Position numbers and translations under genes: made by a program. From Gari tellinella (taxonomy: Eukaryota > Mollusca > Bivalvia > Cardiida > Psammobiidae): a stretch of DNA of 64,000 nt. Location of the stretch: the NCBI GenBank assembly GCA_922989275.2, contig OV277866.1:33311246-33375245 (forward strand), written 5' to 3'. The notes below the pieces were generated by a model that did no database searches, was not told the DNA's origin, and saw only the letters and a list, made by a program, of their open reading frames with translations. Within the stretch, counting starts at the first letter, position 1. Every line of letters starts with the position of its first letter. Below, in pieces: positions 34,009 to 46,560 of the stretch.

Positions 34009-34347
34009 TACAGCGTTCCCTCTCTACAACGACCCTCCTTACAACGACTCCCTCCTTACAACGACATTCGCCGCTGTTCCCAAGAAAATTATGTTTTATG
34101 CTTGCATTGATGCAATATCGTCTACTTAGAATTGTTGTCTGCTGTTTTTCTTACATATATAACATTTTGATAGAAAACACATAATGACAAATGACAAACA
34201 GCTTGGATCCAGATCAGACGCGGCGTCTGATCTGGATTCAAGCTGTTTGCAAATGTGAAATAAGTTCCCTCCCTATAACGACTCCCTCCGAACAACGCAC
34301 ATAATCTGTGTCTCCCATTGAGTGTCGTTGAAGAGAGGGAGCGCTGT
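34009..34347 (+). mobile_element. F3 MITE with shortened module A
   Basis: TACAGCGTTCCCTCTCTACA and GAGAGGGAGCGCTGTA. The hairpin centre has contracted to CAGATCAGACGCGGCGTCTG. Confidence 0.9.
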
Positions 34348-34497
34348 ATATCCATTTTTGTACCATTATTGTTGTTTATTCTATATTATATTTTACAATA
34401 ACAAACAGTGCATACACTGATCCCAAATGAGCCCTCTGACACATCTACTCTTCATATGTACACAGTTTGCCAATACACGTACTCATGCCTCAATAAG

Positions 34498-34733
34498 TTA
34501 ACCCATTAATCGCTGAAACTTTAAATGGACAATTCCAGTTAACAACTAAATTTAGTCCATTTTGCAAAAATAATGGTGGTTTTTAACAATATTTTTCAAA
34601 CTGACAAACAGTGTAGACCCTGATCAAAGGGCCTCTTACCAGGTCTACAATGTTTGCATATGCCTGTGTACTCTTGATAGGTGTATGATATTTTCATGAC
34701 GAGTATACTCGTCACTAGGGTTCAATGTGTTAA
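34498..34733 (+). mobile_element. F6 MITE with module A variant
   Basis: TTAACCCATTAATCGCTG and GGTTCAATGTGTTAA. Hairpin GACAAACAGTGTAGACCCTG ... CAGGTCTACAATGTTTG. A GAGTATACTC palindrome lies near the right end. Confidence 0.85.
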
Positions 34734-35039
34734 TGTTCCTTTTTCAAATAGGTTTCTTGCTGGGTTTTTTTCTTCAAAATCCATGTCTTATTAAAAGAAG
34801 TGAACTTACGTCAACATTAAACAATCTTTAACCATTTATAAGTATTCGCCTGTCTGTTCAGTTTCCTAAGTTCTACACATACTTTCTAAACGTTTGATAT
34901 AATAACCATTCATGGAAAAGAAAGAACAATAACAACGGATACGACCAAGACAAGTCTGATAACAACTAAATGTACCAGAAAAGATCGACTTTGAATTATA
35001 AACAACAAACAAATTGTATATTATATTTCTCATTCAATG

Positions 35040-35230
35040 AATTTTTGTTCGCCTGCTACAATAACCTTGTCTGAAAGCATGTTTCAAAATTAGATTTAAT
35101 GCAGTATGAATTAAGACAAATAAATACGAGTGTCAAACAGTTTAGATCCTGATCAGACGCCGCGTTATGCGGCGTCTGATCTGGATCCAAACTATTTGCC
35201 AAGAAGACTTAATGCGACTCCGGCAATAAA
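35040..35230 (+). mobile_element. F2 MITE, ends lost
   Basis: GATTTAATGCAGTATGAATT and ATACGAGTGTCAAACAG subterminal F2 blocks lead into a module A hairpin (about 35,136-35,199) with centre CGCCGCGTTATGCGGCG. Confidence 0.7.
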
Positions 35231-35467
35231 AAACTTTAAGAAACAACCTTTCTTAAAGAATTGAATGTTTTGTCGCTTTTAATGATTTGTTTTACATTAC
35301 ATACAGTTTGGAGTCAAATCAGACACGAGAGTACGTAACGTCACGGTCTGGTCAGGATCAAAACTACACCACGGTCTGACCAGGTTCAAAACTATAAGCC
35401 ACACCGAATGCAGTAAACTCTGGTGAGTTACTTCATTGCTGTGTATCGTTTTTGATATAGCCTCGTT

Positions 35468-35720
35468 TTAACTTATTATCCCCTGAAACTTCCAATGGAT
35501 AATTCCAATTAACAATAAATACTGGTCCATTTTAGACTATTTAGGATTGTGTTTTTTTTAATATATTGCAAAATGACAAACAGTGAAAACCCTGATAAAG
35601 GGGCTCCTGCAGGAGCCCTCTAATCAGGGAATTCACTGTTTGCATTAGACAAGTGTAATCTATACAGGTATACTTTTGGTAAAGGACGCATATATGCGTC
35701 ACTAGGGCACAATGAGTTAA
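35468..35720 (+). mobile_element. F6 MITE with module A variant
   Basis: TTAACTTATTATCCCCTG and GGGCACAATGAGTTAA. Stem GGGGCTCC-TGCA-GGAGCCC replaces the GACGCCGCG stem of other families. A second palindrome GACGCATATATGCGTC lies near the right end. Confidence 0.85.
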
Positions 35721-35859
35721 CTAGAGAAATGTCATCTCTCAAATACATAGTATACATTTAAATGGATTTGAGTGAAAGTACTGTTTTGCTGTGTATAGAA
35801 CGGTGGTTGGTGAAATAAATTTAATTTAAACAGAACCCTCTCTCGGGAAGTGTCGTATA

Positions 35860-36110
35860 TACAGTGGAGAATCTGTTATTCTTTCCTGATAAACGCGTTT
35901 ACGCTAAAACTATTTTTTCTTTTACAAACAGTTTGGAGCTAGATCAGACGGCGGGTAACCCGGCGTCTGATCTGGCTCCAAACTGTTTGCAAACAATATA
36001 AACATGAGTTATCAGAATTGTCCCAAAATTGTTCTTTTCTACGTTTTAGTACTTTGCGATTGCGTTTCGTTTGCGTTTAAACGGGAAAGAATAACAGATT
36101 CTCCACTGTA
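35860..36110 (+). mobile_element. F4 MITE with hairpin
   Basis: TACAGTGGAGAATCTGTTAT and inverse. Hairpin at about 35,926-35,993 with one mismatched stem position (GACGGCGGG). Confidence 0.9.
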
Positions 36111-36264
36111 CGTTGATTTTGTTCCAAACTGTCATTTGTCTTTTACATAACCAATGTGTTCATGTGAATACTTACTAGGGCACTTTAATAAAGAAAGAGG
36201 TTTATACCTTGAGGCACTTGTATTTAGCAAGAAAGGCGATTATGAGCTAGTTTTGCTAAGGGGA

Positions 36265-36455
36265 TGTAGTGGAAAAGATGTTATTGTTTCCCGTTTAAAC
36301 GAAATAAAACGCAAACCCCAATTTAAAAAAAATGTAGAAAGTGACATATGTCTGAAAGTGTTGTTATTTTTTTCTCAGAGGCAAGCTATTTGCAGGTAAC
36401 TCAAGGTATTTAGATTATCGCGTTTGTGGTAAAGAATTATGTATTCTCCACTGTA
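36265..36455 (-). mobile_element. F4 MITE, degenerate, no hairpin
   Basis: GTAGTGGAAAAGATGTTATT and ATGTATTCTCCACTGTA. Interior is heavily diverged; no GATCAGACGCC is present. Confidence 0.65.
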
Positions 36456-36992
36456 AGTCGGTTTCAAAGAGTTAAGAGTTAAGAGTTAACGATAAAGTTA
36501 CGGCCATAAAGTGAAAAATACTGACGTCTTCAAAACTTAATTTTCAATGTTATTGTTTTATGTTAATGTTATAATTTCCGATATTGCATATTTAATATCA
36601 AAACCAATTTAAAAGTTATTTTACGATCTTCAGTTATTGAAACAATGACAGAATTCGTATGGAAAACAAAAATAAAATTGAAAAGTTGGAAAACGTGTGA
36701 TGTTTTAAACATTATCATCTTTTATAAGAACATAATGCTTCATCTTGTAACCACTGTCAATCCTAGCTACGAGGTTATTTACAAATAGTGTACCGGTTAG
36801 AAATACACTTTTCTTATGAAAGCATTGTGGATCAGGCCATCAGGGTCTGAATTATTTGTCATTATGCAGTATATTGCAGAAAACAACCACAGTCATAGAT
36901 TGACAATTTGAATGGTCCATTAACAGTTTCAGAAGTAAGTGCGTTAATAAGTGTTACAGCTAATGATGATTGCATTTTTATTTGCTAACAGT

Positions 36993-37185
36993 TTAACCCT
37001 TTAACTGTTAATGACGACTAAACGTGCGTTTTCAGACATTTTAGATCCTAATAGCGAAATACTCGGCGTCTGATTAGGATTCAAACTGCTTGACGTTCTT
37101 TTTAAAAAACCAGTGACAACATGACGGTGAAATGGGTAGGCACTCATGATGAATTTGACCATGAAAGTGCTAAAGATGAACAGAC
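36993..37185 (-). mobile_element. F2-like MITE, eroded
   Basis: TTTAACCCTTTAACTGTTAA at left, half-preserved module A (CTCGGCGTCTGATTAGGATT). Confidence 0.55.
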
Positions 37186-37189
37186 ATCT

Positions 37190-38580
37190 TACTAGTTAGT
37201 TCCGGTCCGGATTATTTGCAAACAGGGTTTTTATGTTACTATTTCACACAAAAACTCTCTCAAACAAAACATTAGAAACAATACAACTCGCAAAATAAAC
37301 AGCAGAAATGACTTGTTTCATATTGTTGATAGTTCGAGGACGAGCTCGTGTCTACACTAGACATGTTGAGTTACATACCTTGTTATATGTATATGATAAG
37401 GGTACAACACTAACATCGAGAGAACCATCTATTCCACAAGGGGCACACCTATACTATTTCCTTTTATTTGAATATAAAACAACTTCTAGCGTATAACATT
37501 AAGTAAAATGATGAAAATATAAATTGTTTATGTTCTGCATATATTTTTCATTGATACCGTTCGACTGTTTAACAAACTCATGATTTAATGACGTTGATAT
37601 TCCATATTCTTCTCCTGAATAATACCAATGAGTAGTAAAGTATTGCAATGTATTGTTAATTTAAACACAAACAGTCATTTTCTTTTAAGTCAAGTAAAAA
37701 ACTGTGCTTTTATGAAAAAATGACGATCGTAGAGCGTATTTTCTATCCTACTGATTAAATAAAAAAGAGAAAATAGGAAAATAATTGCTGGCTTAAAATA
37801 GATGTACAGTATGTATTTTAAGAAATAGAGGATTGAAATCGATAATACATGACAATGGTACGGATGGATAAATGAGTTAGGTCATATCAAGCCGATGAAT
37901 GATGAAGCACCGCATTGGATCAACATCAACGACCTGTCTTCATTTTAGTTCTTGGCAGAGGTTTTCCTTTCTGTAAAGAAGGAAACAATCTATGACGAGT
38001 AAGCCCCAGAATGGCGGCAAGATAGGAATGTCTCTGGGAATGATAGTACGCAACAATTCACAAATGTCACCATATAATGTAAATTGTTTTGCATGTTAAA
38101 GATATAAATCGTTTCGAAAAATATACAAATTGATTTTTTAAATAAAATTAGGTGCGGGTAACTTGCCGTTTCTTTTAGGGTTAAACAGTTTGAAACACCG
38201 ACAACCTATGCTTAGAAAACACAATTGTATATAATCTAGTCCTGCACATTGTTGATGACGTCATTACCTAACATGTTAAAAGTAACTACCCTTGTTTATT
38301 ATGATAAACTAAATAAAAAGTAAAATTTTTGACTTTTTTAAATTTAAACAAAGATATGTTTCGTACAGGCTGTTGTCTCTTTTTAGTTGTAAAATGCTTT
38401 TACAAAAGACTTCTGTTGAAATCATAAATAACACCCCTGTAGCTTTATCTAAATAAGACACGGACTTAAAAACATTTAAAAGAAATCAAAAACATTTGCC
38501 TATGTATATTAGAAATCTGATTTGATCTAGGCAGATTCCGGATCTGCCTTGGCTTAACACTTAATTAGAAATCCAATTTG
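37190..38580. other. No supported gene or repeat
   Basis: AT-rich single-copy-looking DNA; short frames lack domains. Confidence 0.4.
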
Positions 38581-38589
38581 GCAATTATT

Positions 38590-38770
38590 TGAGTTGGGTT
38601 TTACGGCACCGCGACACATAGAATTGTCATTTAGCACATTTTTGGTGTATGTATGTGTGTGTAAATGTATTTGTGTCACTTTTCGGTGGGGCCTTACCAC
38701 TGTCTCGGCGCTATTTGACCTATTTTGTGTTGCAGTGCCGTAAAACTTAACTCATCCATCCATCCATCTT
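38590..38770. repeat. Inverted pair of SINE 3' tails
   Basis: GTTGGGTTTTACGGCACCGC (minus-strand tail) at 38,594 faces CGGCGCTATTTGACCTATTT and GCAGTGCCGTAAAACTTAAC (plus-strand tail) at 38,703-38,752, ending in (CATC)n. A weaker plus-strand tail sits at 52,955-53,000. Confidence 0.55.
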
Positions 38771-39416
38771 ACCACTCTGCCAGTTTAGGCATTGATTGTA
38801 TTCTATCACCCCATACCTACCACTTGGGGCTGCAATATGGCAAGGCACATTGGCCATACTAGTATTTAAATAATTTTGTTAATGTATTAAAGTTCTAGCA
38901 TTTTTCAATAATCACTGATAAATGTATTGAATTTTATTTGCTTAATTATAGAAACTAAAATATTTAATTAGTATAAAACACGACTTTGAGAAGCTATAAA
39001 AACCAAACTAGACGCCAAATGTTCCTTCTGACTGACACAAATAGGTGTATTGTCAAAACATAAATCATTACCTTCTTTAAGGTCCTTCTTTAAGGTGTTA
39101 AACACAATCATAGAAATATATGTCGTTTGCTCATAATTAAGTTTATGTTCTATCAGTAACAAGTATTTCAACATTACCGAGCAGAACGAAAGATTTGACT
39201 GATCATTTAAATTCTATTGGGAAATGGATAGAATCTGTACTCTTTTCAGTAGAAATAATTGGTGGTAAATATAAAGACTCTTTGGTGTTCAAAGTTCTAT
39301 AGTATGGACTATATGTATGGTGTTCAAAGTGGTTTAATAGACTAAATTAGATACAAAGGTCAACTACATGTTATGAAATATTAGTAGAATAAATTCAGAG
39401 AATATTGGAATTATGT

Positions 39417-40622
39417 CTCCCCCCTTTAGGGGAGGGAGACATATTGGTGTTGTGCTTTCTGTCTGTCCGTCCGTCCGTGCTTACGAGAGGGTACTTACGT
39501 GGCTAAAATTCTTAGCCCCATAATTGAAAAACATTAACCTGGCCGTCTCTTGTGACATTAACCTGGCCATTTCTTGTGACATTAACCTGGCCAGTTGTGG
39601 GACATAGGGTTAGGGGTAGGGTTAGCCTCCAGATCATTATTTTTCAAGTTAGAGCAAAAAGAAATGGTCAGTTGTGTGGCTAGCCACGCAAAAGAAAACA
39701 ATAGAAAATAGCCACATTAGTATCCTCCCGTAAGAACGTCCGTCTGTCCGTCTGTCTGTTAAAATTCTTGTGCAGCTAACTCCTCCTACACTATTTGAGG
39801 GATTTACTTCAAATTTTAACAAATGAACCAGCTATATGTGAGGATGGTCTTGTGGTTTGGAATGTTGACTCCAACAATTTTAACAGAAGTAATGGCCCTT
39901 TGTAGTTTTTCCTTATATAGAGTATATAGCGAAAAATGTTTGTGCAGCTAACTCCTCCTACACTATTTGAGGGATTTACTTCAAACTTTTACACATGTAC
40001 CAGCTATATGTGAGGATGGTCATGTGGTTTGGATGTTTGGCTGCAAAAATTTTGACAGAAGTAATGGCCCTTTGTAGTTTTTCCTTATATAGAGTACAGT
40101 ATATAGCGAACATTTCTTGTGCAGCTAACTTCTCCTACACTATTTGAGGGATTTACTTCAAACTTTTACACATGTACCAGCTATACGTGAATTTTGATTC
40201 CAACAATTTTGACAGAAGTTATGGCCCTTTGGAGTTTTTCCTTATATAGATTAGATAGCGAAAAAGTCTTGTGCAGCTAACTCCTCCTATACTATGTAAG
40301 AGTTTTCATTCAAACCTTTACATATGAACCAGCTATATGTGAGGATGGTCATGTAGATAGGCATATTTAACTATTTGACTATACTCCTACTCCTTCCTTA
40401 AAAATGCCAAAAAACTCGAGAATATGCATGTCACACAGTAAGTATACACACAATTTTAATCTGAAAATAAATTGCTTTTACAATGTCAGTATTTTGACAT
40501 ATGAATTTATTCCTCTGATAGGTGCCAGGGTGGAGGTTGCCAGGGGGTGAATGTATTCCTTTTCTGGGTGCTGGGGCGGGGTACCGGGGGGAGACATGTG
40601 TTTTCTCAAAAACAAGCTCTAG
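39417..40622. mobile_element. Repeat with GGGAGACAT ends and 4 tandem ~170-bp units
   Basis: Starts CTCCCCCCTTTAGGGGAGGG followed by AGACATATTGGTG and a (GTCC)n run; ends GGGGGGAGACATGTGTTTTC. Four units starting TGCAGCTAACTCCTCCTAC begin at 39,771, 39,943, 40,120 and 40,272. A ~27-bp triplicate (CATTAACCTGGCC) lies at 39,533-39,595. Superfamily unknown. Confidence 0.7.
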
Positions 40623-40754
40623 TTTTAATCTAACTCTTATGTGGCCTATAGGGCAGATTCGGAAACTGCCCATGCAATATTAGAATTCCAATACGTTTAG
40701 GCCTTAGCATAATTCAAATATGACATGTGCAGATAATAAATTTGCCCTCTTATC

Positions 40755-41350
40755 ACCGACATGCCAATTGCTAAATGCTAAATGCTTGTTTGCCAATAAT
40801 TATTGCTACTTTACAATTTGCTAAATGCTTGTCAATATGCCATTTGCCAGTTGCTTAATGCTAATTGCAAATTGTCATTAATCTAATATCTTTTAACTGA
40901 AGAGTGTTGTTTCGGGGTCAAATGTGAACTGTAACACCGTCTAATCGACTAGCTGGTGGTCATGAGTGTAAACAATAAACCCACAATACTGTGTTTGCTG
41001 TTTTGACCAATAAAGTCAATTTTTAAATGCTAAATGCTTGTTTGCCAGTTGCTAACTCGCCTTTTGCTAAATGCTAATATCTTCTCTAATGCTAATTTGC
41101 CAATTGCCAATATGCCACTTGCCAGTTGCTTATTAATTTTATACATGCCTGCATCTATTGTAAGGGAAAACATGCTACAATTTTTCACTTTACCTCCACG
41201 GCAATGTCTAAGGACATTATCTGGTGAAGCCTGGTGCTGTAGTTTGATCAGAAAATTTCATCAAGTAAGCTATTTTTGATGTATTGGCAATTAGCAACTG
41301 GCAAAGCAGCATTTAGCATTTAGCCATTGGCATGTGACCGGCATTCCATA
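40755..41350. mobile_element. F13 element built of ATGCTAATTTGCCA-type repeats
   Basis: CGACATGCCAATTGCTAAAT at left and the inverse of ATTTAGCCATTGGCATGTGA at right. Most of the outer DNA is a degenerate mix of TTGCCA, TTGCTAA and ATGCTAA, in opposite orientation at the two sides. Confidence 0.65.
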
Positions 41351-42037
41351 GGAATACATTTTTTGCAGGACATATACCGCTTAATACGTTGGCTATTGTC
41401 TGGATATATAATAAACAAGTTGAAACAACCCTAAATGGATTTCAATTTTAAAAAACTGACTGAGAGCAGAAACAAATCACATGTACAGAAAAAACATTAA
41501 TTTACCTTCACTTAAGAGCGACGTTCGCATCCGCATTCTTATTGATGATTTACTTTGCTACCCTGACACGTCCGTGGCTTGTGGCTATATTAATAAGGAT
41601 CATCATATGCAGGACTGTTCCGTTGATTTGATTGACATTAATGTATGTAAATACCAATTGAATGTTATAATGATTCAAATGCAAGTGATAATGGTGATGA
41701 CACTAATCATTTGCCGAAATTATTTCAAACGGATCGTACATATACTAGTATCATAGGGCAGGCTAGACGTCCGGAACCGGACGGGTAGCCACTTCCTTAA
41801 AAACCGTTGTGTTTAACCCTTATCGCTTAATTCAACCACTTTTAACCCTTTCCTCGCCAACTCTTATTGTTTTATTTTTCAGATGTGGTGGATTCAGTAC
41901 TTTACATGATTCTGACCTTAGCAACAGTTAAACAGTATTATCGATTTGATTTATGCTTTTCTGTCTGTTTTAGGGCTAATACTGTAGCTAGGGTCACATG
42001 ACCATACAATTATAACGTGTTTGTATTTGTTGTCATT

Positions 42038-42268
42038 ATAAACCCATTTGTACCCACGATCCCATATATGGGATATAGGAAAACAGTGTAGACTCTGGTC
42101 AGACGCCGCATAATGCGGCGTTTGATCAGAGTATACACTGTTTGCTGATAGAAATTGCAATATAAAACAAAATGAAAATGAAAATTTTGACCAGGCATCC
42201 CTTTGATGAAAAAATGGATTAATCCAATATATAAATATGGAAGAATCCACTGGGTATAAATGGGTTAA
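42038..42268. mobile_element. F5 MITE with module A
   Basis: AAACCCATTTGTACCCACGA and CTGGGTATAAATGGGTTAA ends; CCCATATATGGG palindrome near the left. Hairpin at about 42,083-42,143 (AGTGTAGACTCTGGTCAGAC; centre CGCCGCATAATGCGGCG). Confidence 0.88.
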
Positions 42269-42767
42269 GTTGTAGTATCGTATAAATGGAGCGTAAATGG
42301 TTCACCGAGTGTAGTATTCAATGAAAAAACACAGCGCTGCCAACCCATTTTCTTCTTATTTGATGTGTGAGTGCCTCTTTTCTGTCATGCTCTATAAATT
42401 ACAATATACACTATAAATAACGCCGCCTTTATCGCGTATTCCATGATAGACTGACCCGTTTGGGTTGTCAGTCTTGACAGTGTAATTGATGTTTAGTGTC
42501 GGAATCTAAGTGCTATTCACTCTTTTGAAAGGTGATCATTAGAGTATCCAGCACTAATAACGGACACTCCATAACATCTAAAAGGTTATATGAATATAAA
42601 ATTTCAAATCAAAGTAGTCATACTCCAATGGCAAATTTATTATTTATTACAGAAGTAAAGTACAAAACGACGGTGCGTCCGTAATAACAAAATAAGCATC
42701 ATTGAGTTGTTTCAACATATGTGTCCAACCACACATCATTACTGTTTCAAGTTTGTTTCCTATTTTA

Positions 42768-42995
42768 TTAACCCATTTGTCCCCACGATCCCATATATGG
42801 GACATAGGCAAACAGTGTAGACTCTGATCAGACGTCGCAATATGCGGCGTCTGAGCAGAGTCTACACTGTTTGCAGATAGGAATTTCAATATAAAACAAA
42901 ATGAAAATGAAATTGTTGACCAAACATCCCTTTGATAAAAAATGGACTAATCCAATAAATAAACATGGAAGAATCAACTAGGCGTAAATGGGTTA
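42768..42995. mobile_element. F5 MITE with module A
   Basis: TTAACCCATTTGTCCCCACG and GCGTAAATGGGTTA. Nearly the same as 42,038 in the same orientation, 500 bp away. Hairpin at about 42,810-42,875. Confidence 0.9.
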
Positions 42996-43005
42996 GAACA
43001 GTTCT

Positions 43006-43007
43006 CT

Positions 43008-43041
<34 letters not shown>
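43006..43041. repeat. C-run and (CT)n microsatellite
   Basis: CCCCCCCCCCTCTCTCTC run of about 35 bp. Confidence 0.9.
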
Positions 43042-43047
<6 letters not shown>

Positions 43048-43370
43048 ACACACACGCTCTCTCTTCCCGCTATGTCTCATTTCTACAATCTTTATTACTG
43101 ATATTCCATGTGAATACTTGAGATATTGTCGATTTAACATTAATAGCCGTATTTTCAGTCTCGGCAACTGTTTATCTTCTACATTTATATTTCACATTTA
43201 AGGTAAACTGCCTATACTTGACATGCTAGTCAGTCAGGCTAAGGTGGCTAGTGTTGGTCTACACTGTTTGAAAAGCATTTAGTGGGCGTGTTCTCATGAC
43301 ATTGTTCCTAAACATTGTGCATTTTTTATCCACCCTAGTTCTTTATATCGCTTTGGTTCTTTGTCAGTAC

Positions 43371-43617
43371 CAGGGGTCCGCTTCATAAAACTTCTTACGA
43401 CAAATTTTGTCGTAAGTCAGATTATTAAAGTATCAATTTATTTTTATTTCTCCATCAAATCCTGTCTTGTGACATTATTTTGGAATCGTCTTGAAAAGAC
43501 GAATCCAAAAAGATGTCACAACACAGGATTAGATAGAGAAATCAGAGATTAAATGTATTTTAAAGTTTTGACTTACGACACCATTTATCGTAAGATGATT
43601 TATGAAACGGGCCCCTG
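43371..43617. mobile_element. F9 MITE (hAT-like ends), palindromic
   Basis: CAGGGGTCCGCTTCATAAAA and the inverse of GATTTATGAAACGGGCCCCTG. Secondary inverted repeats TCTTACGAC and TTGTGACAT...GTCACAA extend the palindrome to the centre (GTCTTGAAAAGAC). Confidence 0.82.
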
Positions 43618-43623
43618 TATATC

Positions 43624-44032
43624 AAAGGCCCTCCAAACAACGACTTCCCCCTACAACGGCCCTCCTTACAACGACTCCCTCCCTACAACGGCTTACCCAA
43701 AGTGACTCCCTCCTTACAACGACCCTAACCGCTGTTACCTAAACAAGACTTTTTATGCCCATCCTTTTCATGGCTGCAATGCCGTTTGCTTAAAGAGCTA
43801 GATTCACCAACTGCTGTTATTCTCAAAGGACATTTTGACAGAATAATTTTTGGAAGAATAAATATATTGACGACTGACAAACAGCTTGAATCCAGAACAG
43901 ATGCCGCGTTACGCGGCGTCCAGTCTGGATTCAAGCTGTTTGCAAATGTAAGCAAAGTCTTAAGTGTCCTTCCCTCCGAACAACACAATATGTGTCTCCC
44001 ATCGGGTGTCGTTCTAGAGAGGGAGCAATATA
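43624..44032 (+). mobile_element. F3 MITE with expanded left end and module A
   Basis: Left side has extra repeats of CTCCCTCCTTACAACG-type text, making this copy about 60 bp longer than other F3 copies. Hairpin at about 43,880-43,943 (CGCCGCG-TTA-CGCGGCG). Confidence 0.82.
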
Positions 44033-44084
44033 CGTACCAGTCGAAACTCGATTTTGATAGTTGCTTTCCCGAATTTCAATGATA

Positions 44085-44290
44085 ATTTTATCACAATTTT
44101 CATGCTGATATAAGATATATCTGCTAAAATGTCGTCTTCTAAGAAACATATCGTCTGATTTCCTATCTAAAATGTAGCATTGTTTACAAAATTGATTTAC
44201 GATCACTTATATTTGTGTCAAAATGTTGATTCTGTACAGACGCCGTGTTACACGGCGTCTGATCTGGATTCAAATTGTTCGCTTATGTTT
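44085..44290 (+). mobile_element. F2-like fragment with covarying module A
   Basis: Hairpin at about 44,229-44,281: GACGCCGTG-TTA-CACGGCGTC, a compensated stem. Ends not identified. Confidence 0.6.
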
Positions 44291-44904
44291 GTTGTGGTCG
44301 GAAAAGTAACTAAAACTGTTGTCGAATGTAGATCTTAATGGCTGTGTGCAATATTTGCTTTTCAAATTTAGAAGATTTTGGTAAGATGTCATCTGTGAAA
44401 CGAAACATAAAGCATGTCTAAACCCTTCTAAGCGACTACAAAATAAACAACACATTACCTTTTACAACCTATCAAAAATAATAAGAGGATTTTATTATGT
44501 CTGTGTTTGTTGTGTTTTCATTCCGTAATAAATCACATGACGTCAGTAGTTTTCTTTTTAAAGTGGAAAGATGGTGAGAACAGAAACTGTATTATTCTTA
44601 TCATTAAACACACGCAATAGAAAAGCCTCAGTAATTCGTATTTTATGGATATAACACCCAAACATGTGTATTATTCGCCTAGAGTAGGTATGTTTTGCTT
44701 AGTTTGGCCATTTGTGTGGATGGAAATGAAATCTCTAGAAATAGAATGCTTTATTAAGGATGTGTTAAGAAAGTCGGAAGTCGTGACTGTCTCAGGTTTC
44801 CATCTAATACTGTCGGTTTGTCTCTGATATGGACTTCCACATGCAAATACGAAATCATGTTCCAAAAGGCGCATGTACATAACCAATATCGTCAATTGCA
44901 ATAT

Positions 44905-45612
44905 ATACTGTTCACAAAAAGTAGGGGATATTATGGTATTTTGATACGATATGGGAAACATACATTTTTATTGACAATTTTTATGTATATGTTACAACGA
45001 TTGATCATGTATAGATATCATGGTCCCTAAAATATAGAAATAACGTGCAAATTTGTGCTGCAAGTACAACTTTAAGTCATGAGGGGTAGCAAGGATTTTA
45101 TCATTTAACGGTATAATGGTAATTGTGACTTTAGTTAAGCAAACTTTTCAGAATATTGTGTTGTGTAGATGTCAAACGCAGATTCACAATAAAATTTGCA
45201 ATTGGAATAATGAGACGTCAGATGTGCAGGACATTCTTTGAAAGTGTGTTCGACGACGTGATCCTCCACCTAGAACGTTACGTAAGCTCGGTGCGGCAGG
45301 AATAGTCGGACAGAATCCCTCAGAACACCAACAGTTGTCTTATTGAAAGTATTTGACATCGTTGCATACCTTGTTGCATCAGTAGAGATGGTCCAATACG
45401 TTATCGAGGCCGTGTGAAAATGATGACGTTAACGTAAGGACTTTGGACGATGTTTAAAGTGCCTATAGCCGTCATGAACAAGTTAAATTTTCGATTAAAG
45501 TGTGTGAGTAAATACTTTAAATAGATTCAATATACATCAATAGGTAACGGTTTTCTTAATTTCTCGCAATAACAATATTACGCATAATATCCCCTACTTT
45601 TTGTGAATAGTA
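44905..45612. mobile_element. Tc1/mariner-like element, ~710 bp, decayed
   Basis: Inverted ends ACTGTTCACAAAAAGTAGGG and CCCCTACTTTTTGTGAATAG in TA. In frame from about 45,212 the interior reads VRRRDPPPRTLRKLGAAGIV between stop codons, resembling the HTH-type N-terminal region of Tc1 transposases. Confidence 0.65.
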
Positions 45613-45619
45613 TATTAGA

Positions 45620-46095
45620 GCTTAAGATGATTAGTTGGTACGTTTTTAACCAGACACAGAACTTTTTCATTCAGATTTTAACTGCTTATTAGAAACGAAA
45701 TAAAATGTGTTTCTTTTTACATTTCATCGCATAGTGTGAGAAATACACAACGTTTTAAAGAATTACGTATGCAGCTCTGCATGAGTACACATTTTAATTG
45801 AAATAGCGTTTTACAGTACCAACGTATCTGCATTAATGTTGATTAAGTGTAAAAAAGCATTCTAAAATCAATCGAACCTAGTTTACTCGCAAAAGAATAC
45901 TAGATGTGCCGACTAAATTTGAATGCAATGAATTATCTACCGTTTCCAAATGACACGGGAAACTCGTTTAGTGTCATGGTATGGCATCATGTAAGACACG
46001 TGCTTATCGAAACATGTAAATTGATGTGCATCTTACAAGATAGCGCGACGGAAAAGAAGTGACACATTGGAAGATTTGGCTTTAGTCTTTTTAGA
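45620..46095. other. No supported gene or repeat
   Basis: Nothing recognised. Confidence 0.4.
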
Positions 46096-46104
46096 AACAA
46101 CACA

Positions 46105-46212
46105 TTCTTCATACAGGGCCATTTGTAACTTCATGTGAAGCGCTTTTGAACGCACTACCCCTGTGTGAAAAGAGCGCTATATAAATCTGGTATAATAATA
46201 ATAATAATAATT
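46105..46212 (+). repeat. L2-type retroposon 3' tail with (TAA)n
   Basis: GTGAAGCGCTTTTGAACGC, then GAAAAGAGCGCTATATAAAT, ending in (TAA)n at 46,191-46,212; a truncated LINE or SINE 3' end. Confidence 0.6.
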
Positions 46213-46560
46213 CCAGGAGACATTTAATATACTTCCGAAATGTACGCAACAGTCGCTTTAATATAAGCTTAGAGCGCAATTATCAGTCCTTTTAGGGATG
46301 TCATATAAAGTTTGATCAGCGTCGACCTGTTGCAACACCAGACATATAAAACAGAGGCTATTTGCTTGAGAAAGCGAACTCGTTCTCGGACAAATGTCAT
46401 CGACACTGAGGGTTTCTAAACAATATCTTATCGTATAATTAATCCGGAGTTTTGGAAGCTGAAGTAAAACTAATATAGCCAGTTTTTTACATTGGGCATA
46501 GTGACATTACTAGAGGTCCGTCACCAATACCGCTGAATTGTTTCCGATCTGTTACATACA

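Noticed and set aside
39600..39625. GGGTTAGGGGTAGGGTTAG, telomere-like
   Set aside because: Only about three imperfect TTAGGG words inside a dispersed repeat; far too short and interrupted for an interstitial telomere array.
43006..43167. Minus-strand frame with an RERERERERGGGE stretch
   Set aside because: It is a translation of the (CT)n microsatellite.
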